The notes under the pieces were generated by a model, which was not told the DNA's origin, did not search any database, and saw only the letters and a list, made by a program, of their open reading frames with translations. A stretch of DNA of 38,186 nucleotides from Anaerolineae bacterium (GTDB lineage: Bacteria; Chloroflexota; Anaerolineae; JAFGEY01), in assembly GCA_016929775.1 (NCBI GenBank), contig JAFGIE010000174.1, forward strand, positions 1-38,186, written 5' to 3'. Positions 8,678-17,151 of this stretch are shown here, piece after piece. The translations under genes were made by a program, and so were the position numbers. Each line of letters starts with the position of its first letter. Positions within the stretch are counted from its first letter, which is position 1.

Positions 8678-9742
8678 TCAATGCGTGTGCAGCTTTTTTC
8701 GATAGCGCACGTAAAGGCCATAGTCGATCGGCTGTCGGCGCGCGATGTAGGCCTCTGTCGTGGGAGCCCGCTCTCGCCGAGCGACCAACTGCTCGGTTGC
8801 CTGCCACACGAACGCATCGCTTCCTGCGCCTGAGCCATACGACACGACCAGGATCCGGTCGCCCGGTTGCGCCACGTCGAGCACGGCGCTGAGCCCCACC
8901 AGGGCAGCTCCGGCGTACGTGTTCCCGATCCGGGGGGAGAGCAGCCCGGTCTGGTACTGCTCGGCGCTGAAGCCCAGTCCGCGCGCCGCCTGGATGGGAA
9001 ACCGTGCGTTCGGCTGGTGCAGCACCACGTGCGCCACGTCAGCCGCCGAGTACCCCAGCGCGTCCATGATCGCCTGCCCTGCAGCGCCCACGTGCCGAAA
9101 GTACGCCGGCGTACCCGTGAACCGGCTGCCATGCCGCGGAAAGTGCTGGTATGGACGACGCCAAAAGTCGGGCGTATCGCTCATGAACGAGAACGAGGCT
9201 TCCAGGCACGCTAACGACTCCTCGGCAGGCCCAATGATGTATGCCGCGCCGCCCGCTGCTGCCGTATACTCGAGCGCGTCGCCGGGCCTGCCCTGCGCTG
9301 TGTCCACGCCGGCGGCGAGCGCATAGCGCGCCATGCCCGAGCCCACCAGGGCTACTGCCATCTGCAGCGCCTCGCTGCCCGCCTTGCACGCGAACTCGAG
9401 ATCGGCGCCCATCGCCGCCGGGGTGGCGCCCAATGCCTCAGCGACCACCGTGCCCGTTGGCTTGACCGCGTAGGGGTGCGACTCGCTTCCCACCCACACG
9501 GCGCGGATCTCGCGCGGGTCCAGCTCCCCACAGCGCGCCAACGCATTCCGCGCTGCCTCGATCGCCATCGTCGCCGTGTCCTCGTCTGGGCCAGGTACGC
9601 TCTTTTCCTCCACCGGATAGGGCCCGCTTTCCCCCCACACGCGCCCGATCTCTGCCGCGGCGATGCGAAAGCGCGGCACGTACGCCCCATACCCAACGAT
9701 CCCGACCGCTCGATCGGGTCGCATCATCTGCCACTCGCCCAC
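8678..9742 (-). CDS. Hydroxymethylglutaryl-CoA synthase, archaeal type
   Basis: A 354-residue HMG-CoA synthase of the thiolase superfamily, condensing acetyl-CoA with acetoacetyl-CoA. Catalytic residues are visible as Glu87 (WVGSESHP), Cys119 (EFACKAG) and His242 (VVLHQPNARF). Length and motifs match the archaeal form rather than the longer eukaryotic or short Gram-positive form. I chose the GTG at 9740-9742 because GGAGGAG lies six bases upstream; a TTG at 9760 and ATGs at 9727 and 9724 are alternatives. It sits between HMG-CoA reductase (32 bp) and thiolase (14 bp) in one operon. Confidence 0.93.
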   Translation of the reverse strand: MGEWQMMRPDRAVGIVGYGAYVPRFRIAAAEIGRVWGESGPYPVEEKSVPGPDEDTATMAIEAARNALARCGELDPREIRAVWVGSESHPYAVKPTGTVVAEALGATPAAMGADLEFACKAGSEALQMAVALVGSGMARYALAAGVDTAQGRPGDALEYTAAAGGAAYIIGPAEESLACLEASFSFMSDTPDFWRRPYQHFPRHGSRFTGTPAYFRHVGAAGQAIMDALGYSAADVAHVVLHQPNARFPIQAARGLGFSAEQYQTGLLSPRIGNTYAGAALVGLSAVLDVAQPGDRILVVSYGSGAGSDAFVWQATEQLVARRERAPTTEAYIARRQPIDYGLYVRYRKKLHTH

Positions 9743-9774
9743 CCCGCGCTCCTCCGACAACGGCGTACTCCGAT

Positions 9775-11052
9775 CTAGCGCAGCTCGCGCAGGATCGCTT
9801 CTGCGCGGTCGACCCGAATCGCCTGCTCCGCAACCATGCGCCCCACGACCTCGTCCACCTCGCCGCCGACGGCGCCCGCGGCGATCGCGACCTGCCGCGC
9901 GTGCAGCGCCATATGCCCTCGCTGGATGCCCTCCGTCGCCAGCGCGCGCAGCGCCGCCAGGTTCTGCGCCAGGCCCACCGACACGATCACGTCGCTCAAC
10001 TCGCGCGCACTCTCGACGCCCAGTATCTTGACCGCCAGTTTGGCCGTCGGGTGGACACGCGTCGCCCCTCCCACTAGCCCGATCGCCATCGGCATCTCGA
10101 GGGAGCCCACCAGATCGCCGCGCGCGTCCTTTTCCCAGCGCGACAGCGACGTGTATCGTCCCGTCCGTGCGGCGTACGCGTGTGCCCCCGCCTCGATCGC
10201 GCGCCAGTCGTTGCCGGTCGCCACGACCACCGCGTCGACGCCGTTCATGATCCCCTTGTTATGCGTAGCCGCCCGGTAGGGTGAACACGCCGCAAAGGCG
10301 TACGCCTCTACGATGCGGTCCACGACGACCTCCCCCGGGTACGCGTCCAGCGCGAGCGCCGACGCCGGCACCACGCACTGCGCCCGTCCCAGGCGCCGGT
10401 CTGCCAGGTTCGAGATGATGCGCAGGTTCACCCGCCCGCCTGCGATCTCGGCGATCGACGGCGCCAGCGCTTCAGCGATCGTGTTCAGCGTATTCGCCCC
10501 CATGGCATCCAGGCAGTCGTAGATCAGCCGCACTTCGAGCATCGTCGCCGCTGGCGTGTCGGCGAGTACGTCCACCTCCAGCTCGCGCATCCCGCCCCCC
10601 AAGCCCACGATCACGCGGTCCACCTGATCGGCCTGGCTGAACAGCCGTTCTCGAGCCGACAGCAAACGGAACCGCGCCGCCCACGGATCGACCACGTCCA
10701 GCACCTGCACCTGCGCGATCATGTGCGACGGCGTGCTGTGTGCCGTAAAGCCTCCCCCCGCACGCGCAAGACGCGCGGCAAAGCTCGCGCCGGCGACGAC
10801 TGATGGCTCCTCGATCGCCATCGGGACCAGATAATCTCGCCCGTTTACGGAAAAGTTGGTGGCGATGCCAAGCGGGAGGGCATGTGTTCCCACCACGTTC
10901 TCGACCATGCGGTCCGCCAGACCACAGTCGAGTCCCCCCTCGTGCAGCAGCAACTGCTCCTCTGCGGACAGACCCGCCCAGTCCGTCACGAGGCGGACCC
11001 GCTCCTCAGGCGAGAGGCGGTAGAAGCCAGAGATGCGAGATGTCTTTGCCAA
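9775..11052 (-). CDS. mvaA: Hydroxymethylglutaryl-CoA reductase, class II
   Basis: A 425-residue enzyme reducing HMG-CoA to mevalonate, or the reverse in catabolic users. It follows the class II (Pseudomonas mevalonii) pattern throughout: IENVIGT-like and NGRDYLVP motifs, the EEPS Glu at 81-82, Lys266 in ATHNKGIMNG, Asp282 in ATGNDWR, and the RGHMALHAR His near the C-terminus. The start appears to be a TTG at 11050-11052 giving MAKTSRISGF, with AGGGGG just upstream; the frame is open far beyond, but that part is antisense to the lipoprotein gene. It heads the operon with HMG-CoA synthase, thiolase and DUF35, so a biosynthetic role is more likely than mevalonate breakdown. A promoter and terminator-like hairpin precede it. 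Confidence 0.94.
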   Translation of the reverse strand: MAKTSRISGFYRLSPEERVRLVTDWAGLSAEEQLLLHEGGLDCGLADRMVENVVGTHALPLGIATNFSVNGRDYLVPMAIEEPSVVAGASFAARLARAGGGFTAHSTPSHMIAQVQVLDVVDPWAARFRLLSARERLFSQADQVDRVIVGLGGGMRELEVDVLADTPAATMLEVRLIYDCLDAMGANTLNTIAEALAPSIAEIAGGRVNLRIISNLADRRLGRAQCVVPASALALDAYPGEVVVDRIVEAYAFAACSPYRAATHNKGIMNGVDAVVVATGNDWRAIEAGAHAYAARTGRYTSLSRWEKDARGDLVGSLEMPMAIGLVGGATRVHPTAKLAVKILGVESARELSDVIVSVGLAQNLAALRALATEGIQRGHMALHARQVAIAAGAVGGEVDEVVGRMVAEQAIRVDRAEAILRELR

Positions 11053-11055
11053 GCA

Positions 11056-11116
11056 AGCCCCCTGTACGAAAAAAGCAGAGCCCCACTCTGTAAGGGGCTC
11101 GTACGGTGCAAGTATA
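11056..11116 (-). promoter_or_regulatory. Extended -10 promoter and terminator-like leader of the mevalonate operon
   Basis: On the minus strand TGCTATACT ends in a -10 at 11111-11116, an extended -10 with a weak -35, so transcripts should start near 11104. The first bases then form a 7-bp GAGCCCC/GGGGCTC hairpin (11094-11100 with 11078-11084), followed by TGC and six Ts (11070-11075), the form of an intrinsic terminator inside the leader. The 5' arm can alternatively pair with GGGGCT in the ribosome site (11056-11061). This looks like an attenuator or 5' stabilising element; its trigger is unknown. Confidence 0.6.
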
Positions 11117-11188
11117 GCACACCGTGTCTCCCAAAACCTATCAGATCCCTCTCTACGTGCGCCAGATCGCCGGCGCGGCCTCGCCGAC

Positions 11189-11217
11189 TTGACAAAACGC
11201 CCGATCTCAGGTATCCT
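11189..11217 (+). promoter_or_regulatory. Sigma-70-type promoter for the DUF3048 lipoprotein gene
   Basis: TTGACA (11189-11194) and TATCCT (11212-11217) are 17 bases apart. Start of transcription is expected near 11224, about 22 bases before the ATG at 11246, leaving room for the GAGGAG ribosome site. It is divergent from the mevalonate operon promoter. Confidence 0.8.
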
Positions 11218-11245
11218 GCCAACCACTTCGTAGAGGAGCGTTTGC

Positions 11246-12703
11246 ATGAGACTTGGCCCATCCCTGCCCCACCGATCGGCGCTGCTCGTCATCCTGATCC
11301 TTGCCATCTCGCTAAGCCCATTCATCGCCGGATGCGGAGCCACGCCTTCGCCCTCTCCGACGCCAACCAAGACGCCGACGACAGCTCCGACGGCAACCGC
11401 GACGCTTGCCCCACTGGCAGCGATGCGAGAGCAGCCCACGTCCACCGCCACGGCGATCGCGACTGCGACGCCGCTGCCCACCGCGACGGCGACCATGTCG
11501 CCCACCCCGCCCGCAGCTGTGGATCGAACGGCAGGTTCGGCCCTCAAAGCCACATTGTCGATCACGGCAGTGCTCGAGGCGGTGCTCCCCGGAGACGAGA
11601 TCAGCGGGCCCCTCCCGCCTGGGCCTCCGTCCATCCCCGCGCAGTGGCGCGAACCGAGCGCAGCGACCACGCCTGCCGCGTCGATCCTGGCTCCCGCCAC
11701 CGCGACACCTGCACCGGCGTACACCGGGCCAACCACGATCAATCGACTGACCGGGCTGCCTGTTCCGTCCTACAGGCTCAACCGTCGTCCGCTCGGGATC
11801 AAGGTGCCCAACTTTCCGATCGAGGCGCGCCCACAATCTGGGCTCAGCCTTGCCGACGTGGTCGTCGAGCACGAAGCCGAGGCGCGGCTCACGCGTTTCA
11901 CCGCGATCTTTTGGGGGAACGATGTGACGTCAGAGCTGGGGCCCGTGCGCAGCGTGCGCCTGGTCGATGGCGAGCTGATGTCCATCTTCAAGTCCACGCT
12001 CGTCACCTCAGGCGGGCACCCAACCGTCAAGATCCGGGCCACAGAGGGCAAGGCTTGGGCAGCCGGGTACCTGCGGATCATCTGTCCTGAAGAGCCGTTC
12101 TTGGGGGCCGGGAACACGATGCGTCGCGTGCCAAAGCCCGGGCGCCGCTACGAACTGACCCTCTACACCGACACCGCGAGCCTATGGGGCCTCTCTGCGC
12201 AGCGCGGCATCAACCAGGGCCCTGACTTTGCGGGGATGTGGGCCTTTGCCGACGCCGCGCCACCTGGCGGCGCCAGTGCGACCCACCTCAAGATCGTGTA
12301 CAAGCCATCGTGGTCCGTTACCGAGTACCGCTACGACCCCGGCACAGCCACGTACAAGCGCTCCGACCTCGGCGCGCCGACGATCGACGCGCTCACCGGG
12401 CGACAGATCGCGCCCTCCAACGTTGTCCTCCTGTATGCCAACCACGTCAACAGCGATATCGCCGCCGACACCCACGACCCCAACAACATCTACTACTCGA
12501 TCATCATCCAGCTCTGGGGACAGGGCTCCGGCAAGCTGCTCCGCGATGGACAGGTCTATGACCTCAGGTGGGTGCGAGAGGACGCTCAGGGCGCCGGGGA
12601 CCGGCTCTTGTTCCTGGATACGTCGGGGAATCCACTTCCCCTTCGACCGGGGGCGACCTGGATCCAGCTTGTCCGTCTCGACGGAGTTGTGCAGATCGAC
12701 TGA
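11246..12703 (+). CDS. DUF3048 (YerB-like) lipoprotein
   Basis: A 485-residue exported lipoprotein. The N-terminus has Arg residues, a hydrophobic stretch (about 11-27) and a lipobox ending at Cys30 (FIAGC), so it should be lipid-anchored outside the membrane. Residues about 31-165 form a Thr/Pro/Ala-rich linker, common in Chloroflexota surface proteins. From about 170 it matches the DUF3048 pattern: NRLTGLPVP, RPLGIKVPN, LGPVRSVR, then a C-terminal domain with NVVLLYANHV and a basic and aromatic core. The function of the family is poorly defined; YerB is a Bacillus homologue. The ATG follows GAGGAG and a good promoter. The aminotransferase gene follows after 43 bp and may share the transcript. 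Confidence 0.88.
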   Translation: MRLGPSLPHRSALLVILILAISLSPFIAGCGATPSPSPTPTKTPTTAPTATATLAPLAAMREQPTSTATAIATATPLPTATATMSPTPPAAVDRTAGSALKATLSITAVLEAVLPGDEISGPLPPGPPSIPAQWREPSAATTPAASILAPATATPAPAYTGPTTINRLTGLPVPSYRLNRRPLGIKVPNFPIEARPQSGLSLADVVVEHEAEARLTRFTAIFWGNDVTSELGPVRSVRLVDGELMSIFKSTLVTSGGHPTVKIRATEGKAWAAGYLRIICPEEPFLGAGNTMRRVPKPGRRYELTLYTDTASLWGLSAQRGINQGPDFAGMWAFADAAPPGGASATHLKIVYKPSWSVTEYRYDPGTATYKRSDLGAPTIDALTGRQIAPSNVVLLYANHVNSDIAADTHDPNNIYYSIIIQLWGQGSGKLLRDGQVYDLRWVREDAQGAGDRLLFLDTSGNPLPLRPGATWIQLVRLDGVVQID

Positions 12704-12746
12704 GACTCTGGACAAAGAACTGCTCAAGAACAAGGAGGTTTTTGGC

Positions 12747-13967
12747 ATGTCCGAGTTTGATGGTCAGTGTACGACCAACTGGGGCGCCGCGTTTGCCGAG
12801 CGTACCACCCGCATGCGGAGCTCGATCATCCGCGAGCTGCTCCAGCTCACCCAGCGCCCCGGCATGATCTCTTTTGCTGGTGGTCTGCCTGCCCCCGAGA
12901 TGTTTCCCGTGCGCGACCTGCGCGAGGCATGCGAGTTCGTGCTCACCGAGGTCCCAGACCGCGCCCTGCAATACGGGCCGACTCAAGGCGTCAGCGGTCT
13001 TCTCGAGTACCTCGCCGCACAGGGCCAGAAATACGGCGTGCCCAGCCAGGCGGAGAACATCCTGATCACGAATGGATCGCAGCAGGCGCTGGACCTGATC
13101 GGGCGCGTCTTTATCAATCCGGGGGACAACATCATGACCGAGCGCCCTACGTACCTGGGCGCAATCCAGGCGTGGGGCGTCTATGGGCCGAACTTTGTCA
13201 CCGTGCCTCTCGACGACCAGGGCATGCAGGTCGACATCGCGGAGCAGATCCTGCAGGAGACCAAGGTCAAGTTCATCTATGTCCTGCCCAACTTTCACAA
13301 CCCTGCCGGGACCACGATGCCGCTCGATCGGCGCGAACGGCTCGTGCGCCTCGCCGCCAAGCACAACGCCTTCATCATCGAGGACGACCCATATGGCGAG
13401 CTCCGCTTCGAGGGAGAGGACATCCCGCCCATCGTCAGCCTGCACAAGGAGAACGTGATCTATCTCTCGACCTTCTCCAAGACGCTGGCACCCGGCCTTC
13501 GCCTCGGCTGGATCAGCGGTCCCAGCGAGATCATCGGTCGGCTCAGCCAGGCCAAGCAGGGCACAGACCTACACACCAGCACCTTCACCCAATATGTGGC
13601 CTATGACATCTGCGAACGAGGCCTGATCCGCAGCCACGTCCGCAAGATCCGGGCCGAGTACCGCCTGCGGCGCGACGTGATGCTCGAGGCGATTGCCGAG
13701 CACTTTCCAGAGGGCGCGAGCTGGGCGCGTCCGCAAGGAGGGCTGTTCCTCTGGGTGCGCCTGCCAGAGTCGGTCGACGTGGAACCGCTCTTCCACATCG
13801 CGTTGGAAGAGCAGGTTGCGTTTGTGCCGGGCTATGTCTTTTACCCAGACGGTGGGGGGCGACACTCGATGCGCTTGAACTTTTCCTGCATGGGGCCGCC
13901 GCAGATCCGCGAAGGCATCGCGCGCCTAGGGCGCGCCATCCGCCGCCAGATCGCGGCGCACGAGTAG
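12747..13967 (+). CDS. PLP-dependent aminotransferase (2-aminoadipate/MocR-type, class I/II)
   Basis: A 406-residue fold-type I aminotransferase. Residues seen include the early FAGGLPAPEMFP motif, NGSQQALDLIGR (cofactor phosphate region), PNFHNPAGTT, EDDPYGELRF (Asp to pyridine N), and Lys245 in STFSKTLAPGLRLGW as the Schiff-base lysine. The C-terminal Arg in RLNFS should hold the substrate carboxylate. This is the LysN-like/aminoadipate group, often broad for aromatic, branched or aminoadipate substrates; I cannot fix the substrate. The ATG has a near-perfect AAGGAGG site, so it has strong initiation of its own even though it lies 43 bp after the lipoprotein gene. The frame is open further upstream, but that part is antisense-like shadow of the lipoprotein gene. 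Confidence 0.92.
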   Translation: MSEFDGQCTTNWGAAFAERTTRMRSSIIRELLQLTQRPGMISFAGGLPAPEMFPVRDLREACEFVLTEVPDRALQYGPTQGVSGLLEYLAAQGQKYGVPSQAENILITNGSQQALDLIGRVFINPGDNIMTERPTYLGAIQAWGVYGPNFVTVPLDDQGMQVDIAEQILQETKVKFIYVLPNFHNPAGTTMPLDRRERLVRLAAKHNAFIIEDDPYGELRFEGEDIPPIVSLHKENVIYLSTFSKTLAPGLRLGWISGPSEIIGRLSQAKQGTDLHTSTFTQYVAYDICERGLIRSHVRKIRAEYRLRRDVMLEAIAEHFPEGASWARPQGGLFLWVRLPESVDVEPLFHIALEEQVAFVPGYVFYPDGGGRHSMRLNFSCMGPPQIREGIARLGRAIRRQIAAHE

Positions 13968-13996
13968 CCCTCTCTCGCCATCCCCCGCCGCGCCTA

Positions 13997-14051
13997 GCGT
14001 AACACAGCGGGCGGCGCGCGCTCGTGGCGTGCACCGCCCGCTGTGTACGCT
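13997..14051. terminator. Bidirectional hairpin between convergent genes
   Basis: A perfect 13-bp inverted repeat (14002-14014 with 14034-14046), extended by another 4-5 pairs with one bulge to 13997-14051, lies exactly between the converging aminotransferase and mltG stops. No clear T tract follows on either strand, so it may act as a shared weak or factor-assisted terminator or as a 3' end protector. Confidence 0.65.
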
Positions 14052-15234
14052 ATTCCCCTCCCCCGCCATACAGGGCCTGGTTCGCCAGGTGCTCTTCGTA
14101 GGTCTCGGCAAAGGCGTGCGCACCCGAGCCATCCTGCTTGGCATAGAAGTACAAATAGTCAGTCTCTGCCGGGTACACGACCGCCTTGAGCGAGGAGAGG
14201 CTCGGGCTGCAGATCGGCCCGGGCGGAAGCCCCTTGTACAGGAACGTGTTGTACGGATCGTCGAGCCGCGTCACGTCCTCGACCCCGAACCCAGCCCACC
14301 ACCTGTCGCTCGCCGGGTCGTAGCCGCGCGCGTACTGGTAGGTCGGGTCCGCTCGCAGGTAGCCGTCGGCCTCCGGCAGCCGCTCCTCGAGCCGGTTCAG
14401 ATACACGCTTGCGACGATCGGCCGTTCCTCGTCCAGCAGCGCCTCGCGCTCCACGATCGACGCCAACGTCACCAGCTCGTGGATCGACATGCCCCTGGCG
14501 GCGGCGTCACGCCGCATCTCGAGCGAGACCCGCTGGTCGAACGTCTCCAGCAGACGCTCGATCAGCGCCGTGGCATCCGCGTCGACGTTGATGCGGTACG
14601 TGTCGGCGACCAGGTATCCCTCGAGCGAACTACCCGCAGGCCGGTCCCCGAGAAAGGCATAGTTGAACGTGCCCGTCCGTGCAACGAGCAGAAACTCGTC
14701 CGGATTGATCGTCGTCTCTGAAGCCAGCATCTCTGCGATCTCTTCGATCCGCCAGCCGGGCACGATCGTGATCTGCGTCTCGCGCAGCTGTGCGAACAGC
14801 AGCTCGTGTGCGACTTCTTCCATCGTCATCGTGCGGCGCAGAATGTGCTCTCCTGCCTCCAGGTTGGCATCCAGATCGTGGAACCGCACGTACGTCTTGA
14901 ACAGGTTGGCATCGCCCACCAGCCCCTCTTCTTCGAGGCGTGCGGCGATCCCGCCCGCGGTTTCCCCTGGCTCGACGACAAAACTGACCGGGCTGTCGTC
15001 CGTCCCCACCGGAGCGATCACGTCCCGGTAACGCCACCGCAGCAGCAGGCTAAAGTACAGGTCATCGGGCGACTCGAACGAGATCCCGGGTCGGCCCTCT
15101 GGCGGCGGCGGGGATGGCGTGTACTGGCTCCGGAAATACAGCACCGTCGCGCTGCCCACTAGCAGTACCGCGAGCACCGCAACCATCAGCACCAGGAACC
15201 GACCCACGTTGCGTACCTGGCTGGAAAGTCCCAT
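14050..15234 (-). CDS. mltG: Endolytic murein transglycosylase MltG
   Basis: A 394-residue inner-membrane protein that cleaves nascent peptidoglycan strands and limits their length. One transmembrane segment lies at about 12-34, followed by a Pro-rich linker and a LysM-like region near 80-150. The YceG/MltG catalytic domain has Glu262 in ASIVERE (the E. coli MltG catalytic Glu position), LRADPTYQYA, and the YNTFLYKGLPPGPI and FYAKQDGSGAHAFAETYEEH motifs near the end. It is last in the alaS operon, 2 bp after ruvX. Linkage of ruvX and mltG is common in bacteria and supports both calls. Confidence 0.95.
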   Translation of the reverse strand: MGLSSQVRNVGRFLVLMVAVLAVLLVGSATVLYFRSQYTPSPPPPEGRPGISFESPDDLYFSLLLRWRYRDVIAPVGTDDSPVSFVVEPGETAGGIAARLEEEGLVGDANLFKTYVRFHDLDANLEAGEHILRRTMTMEEVAHELLFAQLRETQITIVPGWRIEEIAEMLASETTINPDEFLLVARTGTFNYAFLGDRPAGSSLEGYLVADTYRINVDADATALIERLLETFDQRVSLEMRRDAAARGMSIHELVTLASIVEREALLDEERPIVASVYLNRLEERLPEADGYLRADPTYQYARGYDPASDRWWAGFGVEDVTRLDDPYNTFLYKGLPPGPICSPSLSSLKAVVYPAETDYLYFYAKQDGSGAHAFAETYEEHLANQALYGGGGE

Positions 15235-15236
15235 GG

Positions 15237-15662
15237 CTAGCTCTCCGTGTCTCTCATCCGGTCGAGGTAGCTCTGGAGGATCAGGGCTGCCGCCACCTGG
15301 TCGACGCGCCCCCGGACCGCGGCGCCGCTCCCTATCTCCGCCAGCGCCCGTTGCGCGGCATCGGTGGACAAGCGTTCATCCCACAGCACCACCTGGACGG
15401 ACAGACCCATCTCGTCCAGCGCCTGCTCGAGCAGCGCGGCATACCGCGCCACCTTTTGCGCCTGGAAGCCCTGGCTCCCGTCCATGTTCAGCGGCAGGCC
15501 AACCACGACCGTGTCGACGCCGTGCTGGCGCACCAGCTGACCAATCGCCTCGAAATCCTGCACCTTGGAGCGGCGGCGCAGCGTCGCGAGGGGACGCGCC
15601 AACACCTCGCCGATCGCGACGCCTGTGCGTTTCTCGCCGATGTCAAGAGCCAGGCAGTACAA
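15237..15662 (-). CDS. ruvX: Holliday junction resolvase-like RuvX/YqgF
   Basis: A 141-residue RNase H-like nuclease. Asp7 in ALDIGEKRTG is the first metal ligand, VVGLPLNMDGSQG is the central family motif, and DERLST and the Asp of VDQVAA complete the site. The role is Holliday-junction resolution and/or 16S rRNA 5'-end maturation. The start overlaps the preceding gene by 20 bases, and the stop lies 2 bp before mltG, so translation is probably coupled. The length is normal for the family. Confidence 0.95.
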   Translation of the reverse strand: MYCLALDIGEKRTGVAIGEVLARPLATLRRRSKVQDFEAIGQLVRQHGVDTVVVGLPLNMDGSQGFQAQKVARYAALLEQALDEMGLSVQVVLWDERLSTDAAQRALAEIGSGAAVRGRVDQVAAALILQSYLDRMRDTES

Positions 15663-17151
15663 GAGCGGTCTTCTCCGCGTCCTCTTTGACCACTGCGATC
15701 CGGAACGGCATCCAGGGCACGCGTTTCATCCACGTCGGCTTGACCAGGAGCGCGGGCTCGCTCTCTGCTGGCAGCGTATCGCGCAGGTACGCTGCCGCCG
15801 CCTCGATCGGCTTGCCGCGTATCGCTTCCTGGATCAGGGGGATGTCCAGATCGGCCTCCATCAGCGCGACGCCGTCCATCGTGAACCGAACGTTGCCGGT
15901 ATCCGGTTCGACCTCCCACAGACCACCCAGCGAGATCTGGACCGTGTCCGGCAGGAGATGGAATCCACTCCGCACCTGCCGGGTTAGGGCCCGGTAGGTG
16001 ATCTCTTTGGCCAACTCTTCCGACAGTGCCAGTCCCCACACCACGCCGCGCATCTCGAGCGCAAGGGTATCCGACTGCTCGTCCACGTGGCGGTCAAAGT
16101 TGGTCCGGATCGAGTACGGGTTGACCTGCATAGTCTCGATCGGCAGGAACTCGCCTTCCAGCAGCGCGCTGATCTCGGCATGCGCCTTGCGGACCAACTG
16201 CTCGGTCAGCAGGTCGGTGAGCGTCTGCTTGTCGCCATGTGTGACCCGGTGCACCTGGTCTGATGTGCCGCCATAGGTGCCCGACTCGTTCGTCACCTTG
16301 AGGCTCGCCGCCAGCCCACCCTCCACGCGATTGATCCGGTTGGCGGGCACGTTGCCGCCCGGTCCCCCCTCGAGAGCCTCGATCGGTACCCGCACGCGCC
16401 CGCGTGCGGCGACGACCGCCAGCTCCGTCGTCCGGAACCGCACCGGCGTCCCTGCGGAGGTGGAGACGATGGTATCGACCGGGATCCGCATCTCGCGAGC
16501 AGTCGCGTTCACAAAGAGCACGCTTCCCGTCGCCTTTTCTGCGGGAACGTTCGCGATCCCAGTCGTCGCGATCTCGCCCCGATCGACGACTTCGACCTGC
16601 ACCACCCGCGCAGGCATGACCATCTGGTCCCAGGCGACCGCCCGGACGCCCATGCTGGCTTCGACCCACACGGAGACGCCGATCGGCTCGCGCGCCTGCG
16701 TCACGCGCACCGTCGCGCTGGGCACGATCATCACTGCGCTCCAAGCCAGCACAGCCAGCACCAGCGTCACGACGATCGGGCCAACGACCCAGTACCACCA
16801 ACGGTGCGCACGCTGCGTCAACCGGGCGACCAGGCCCTCGAAGCCTGGCTTGTCCACCGTACGCCAACGCGCGCGCCGCCGCGCCAACCGCCGTCCGATC
16901 GCAAGCGAGGGAAGGACCACGATCCCTTCCTCTGACGCCAGGTCCGTCAGCCCGGCGCTGCCTGACACGAGCGCGATGCTCTGGCCCAGCGCCGCCGCCT
17001 GTCTGCGCAGCAGGCGCAGGTCCAGCGCACGCTCGAACGCCTTGCAGCCCGCTGGGACGACCAGCAACACGCTGCGCGACTGGGCGCGCCGCATCCGATC
17101 GCGAACCACTAGGATGTCGTCGTCTACTTCGAGATAGATGATCTGTTCCAT
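15643..17151 (-). CDS. Single-pass membrane protein, 'baseplate J/gp47-like' family
   Basis: A 502-residue protein. Residues 1-115 form a soluble alpha/beta domain (starts IIYLEVDDDILVV, with LLVVPAGCKAFER and a basic end RRLARRRARWR). A membrane segment lies at about 125-150 (WVVGPIVVTLVLAVLAWSAVMI). The rest is beta-rich and presumably external, including GTPVRFRTTE and NVPANRI, motifs that cause automatic 'baseplate J' labels. No phage genes are nearby. The start codon overlaps the stop of the actin-like gene as TGATG, which implies coupling. The pairing resembles PilM with a PilN-like partner: an actin-fold cytoplasmic protein plus a one-pass membrane protein with a short cytoplasmic N-domain. 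The function is not established; an envelope role is inferred. Confidence 0.75.
   Translation of the reverse strand: MEQIIYLEVDDDILVVRDRMRRAQSRSVLLVVPAGCKAFERALDLRLLRRQAAALGQSIALVSGSAGLTDLASEEGIVVLPSLAIGRRLARRRARWRTVDKPGFEGLVARLTQRAHRWWYWVVGPIVVTLVLAVLAWSAVMIVPSATVRVTQAREPIGVSVWVEASMGVRAVAWDQMVMPARVVQVEVVDRGEIATTGIANVPAEKATGSVLFVNATAREMRIPVDTIVSTSAGTPVRFRTTELAVVAARGRVRVPIEALEGGPGGNVPANRINRVEGGLAASLKVTNESGTYGGTSDQVHRVTHGDKQTLTDLLTEQLVRKAHAEISALLEGEFLPIETMQVNPYSIRTNFDRHVDEQSDTLALEMRGVVWGLALSEELAKEITYRALTRQVRSGFHLLPDTVQISLGGLWEVEPDTGNVRFTMDGVALMEADLDIPLIQEAIRGKPIEAAAAYLRDTLPAESEPALLVKPTWMKRVPWMPFRIAVVKEDAEKTALVLPGS

Noticed and set aside
15643..17151. Phage baseplate J gene indicating a prophage
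   Set aside because: It is a single-pass membrane protein in an alaS operon with no phage genes around it.
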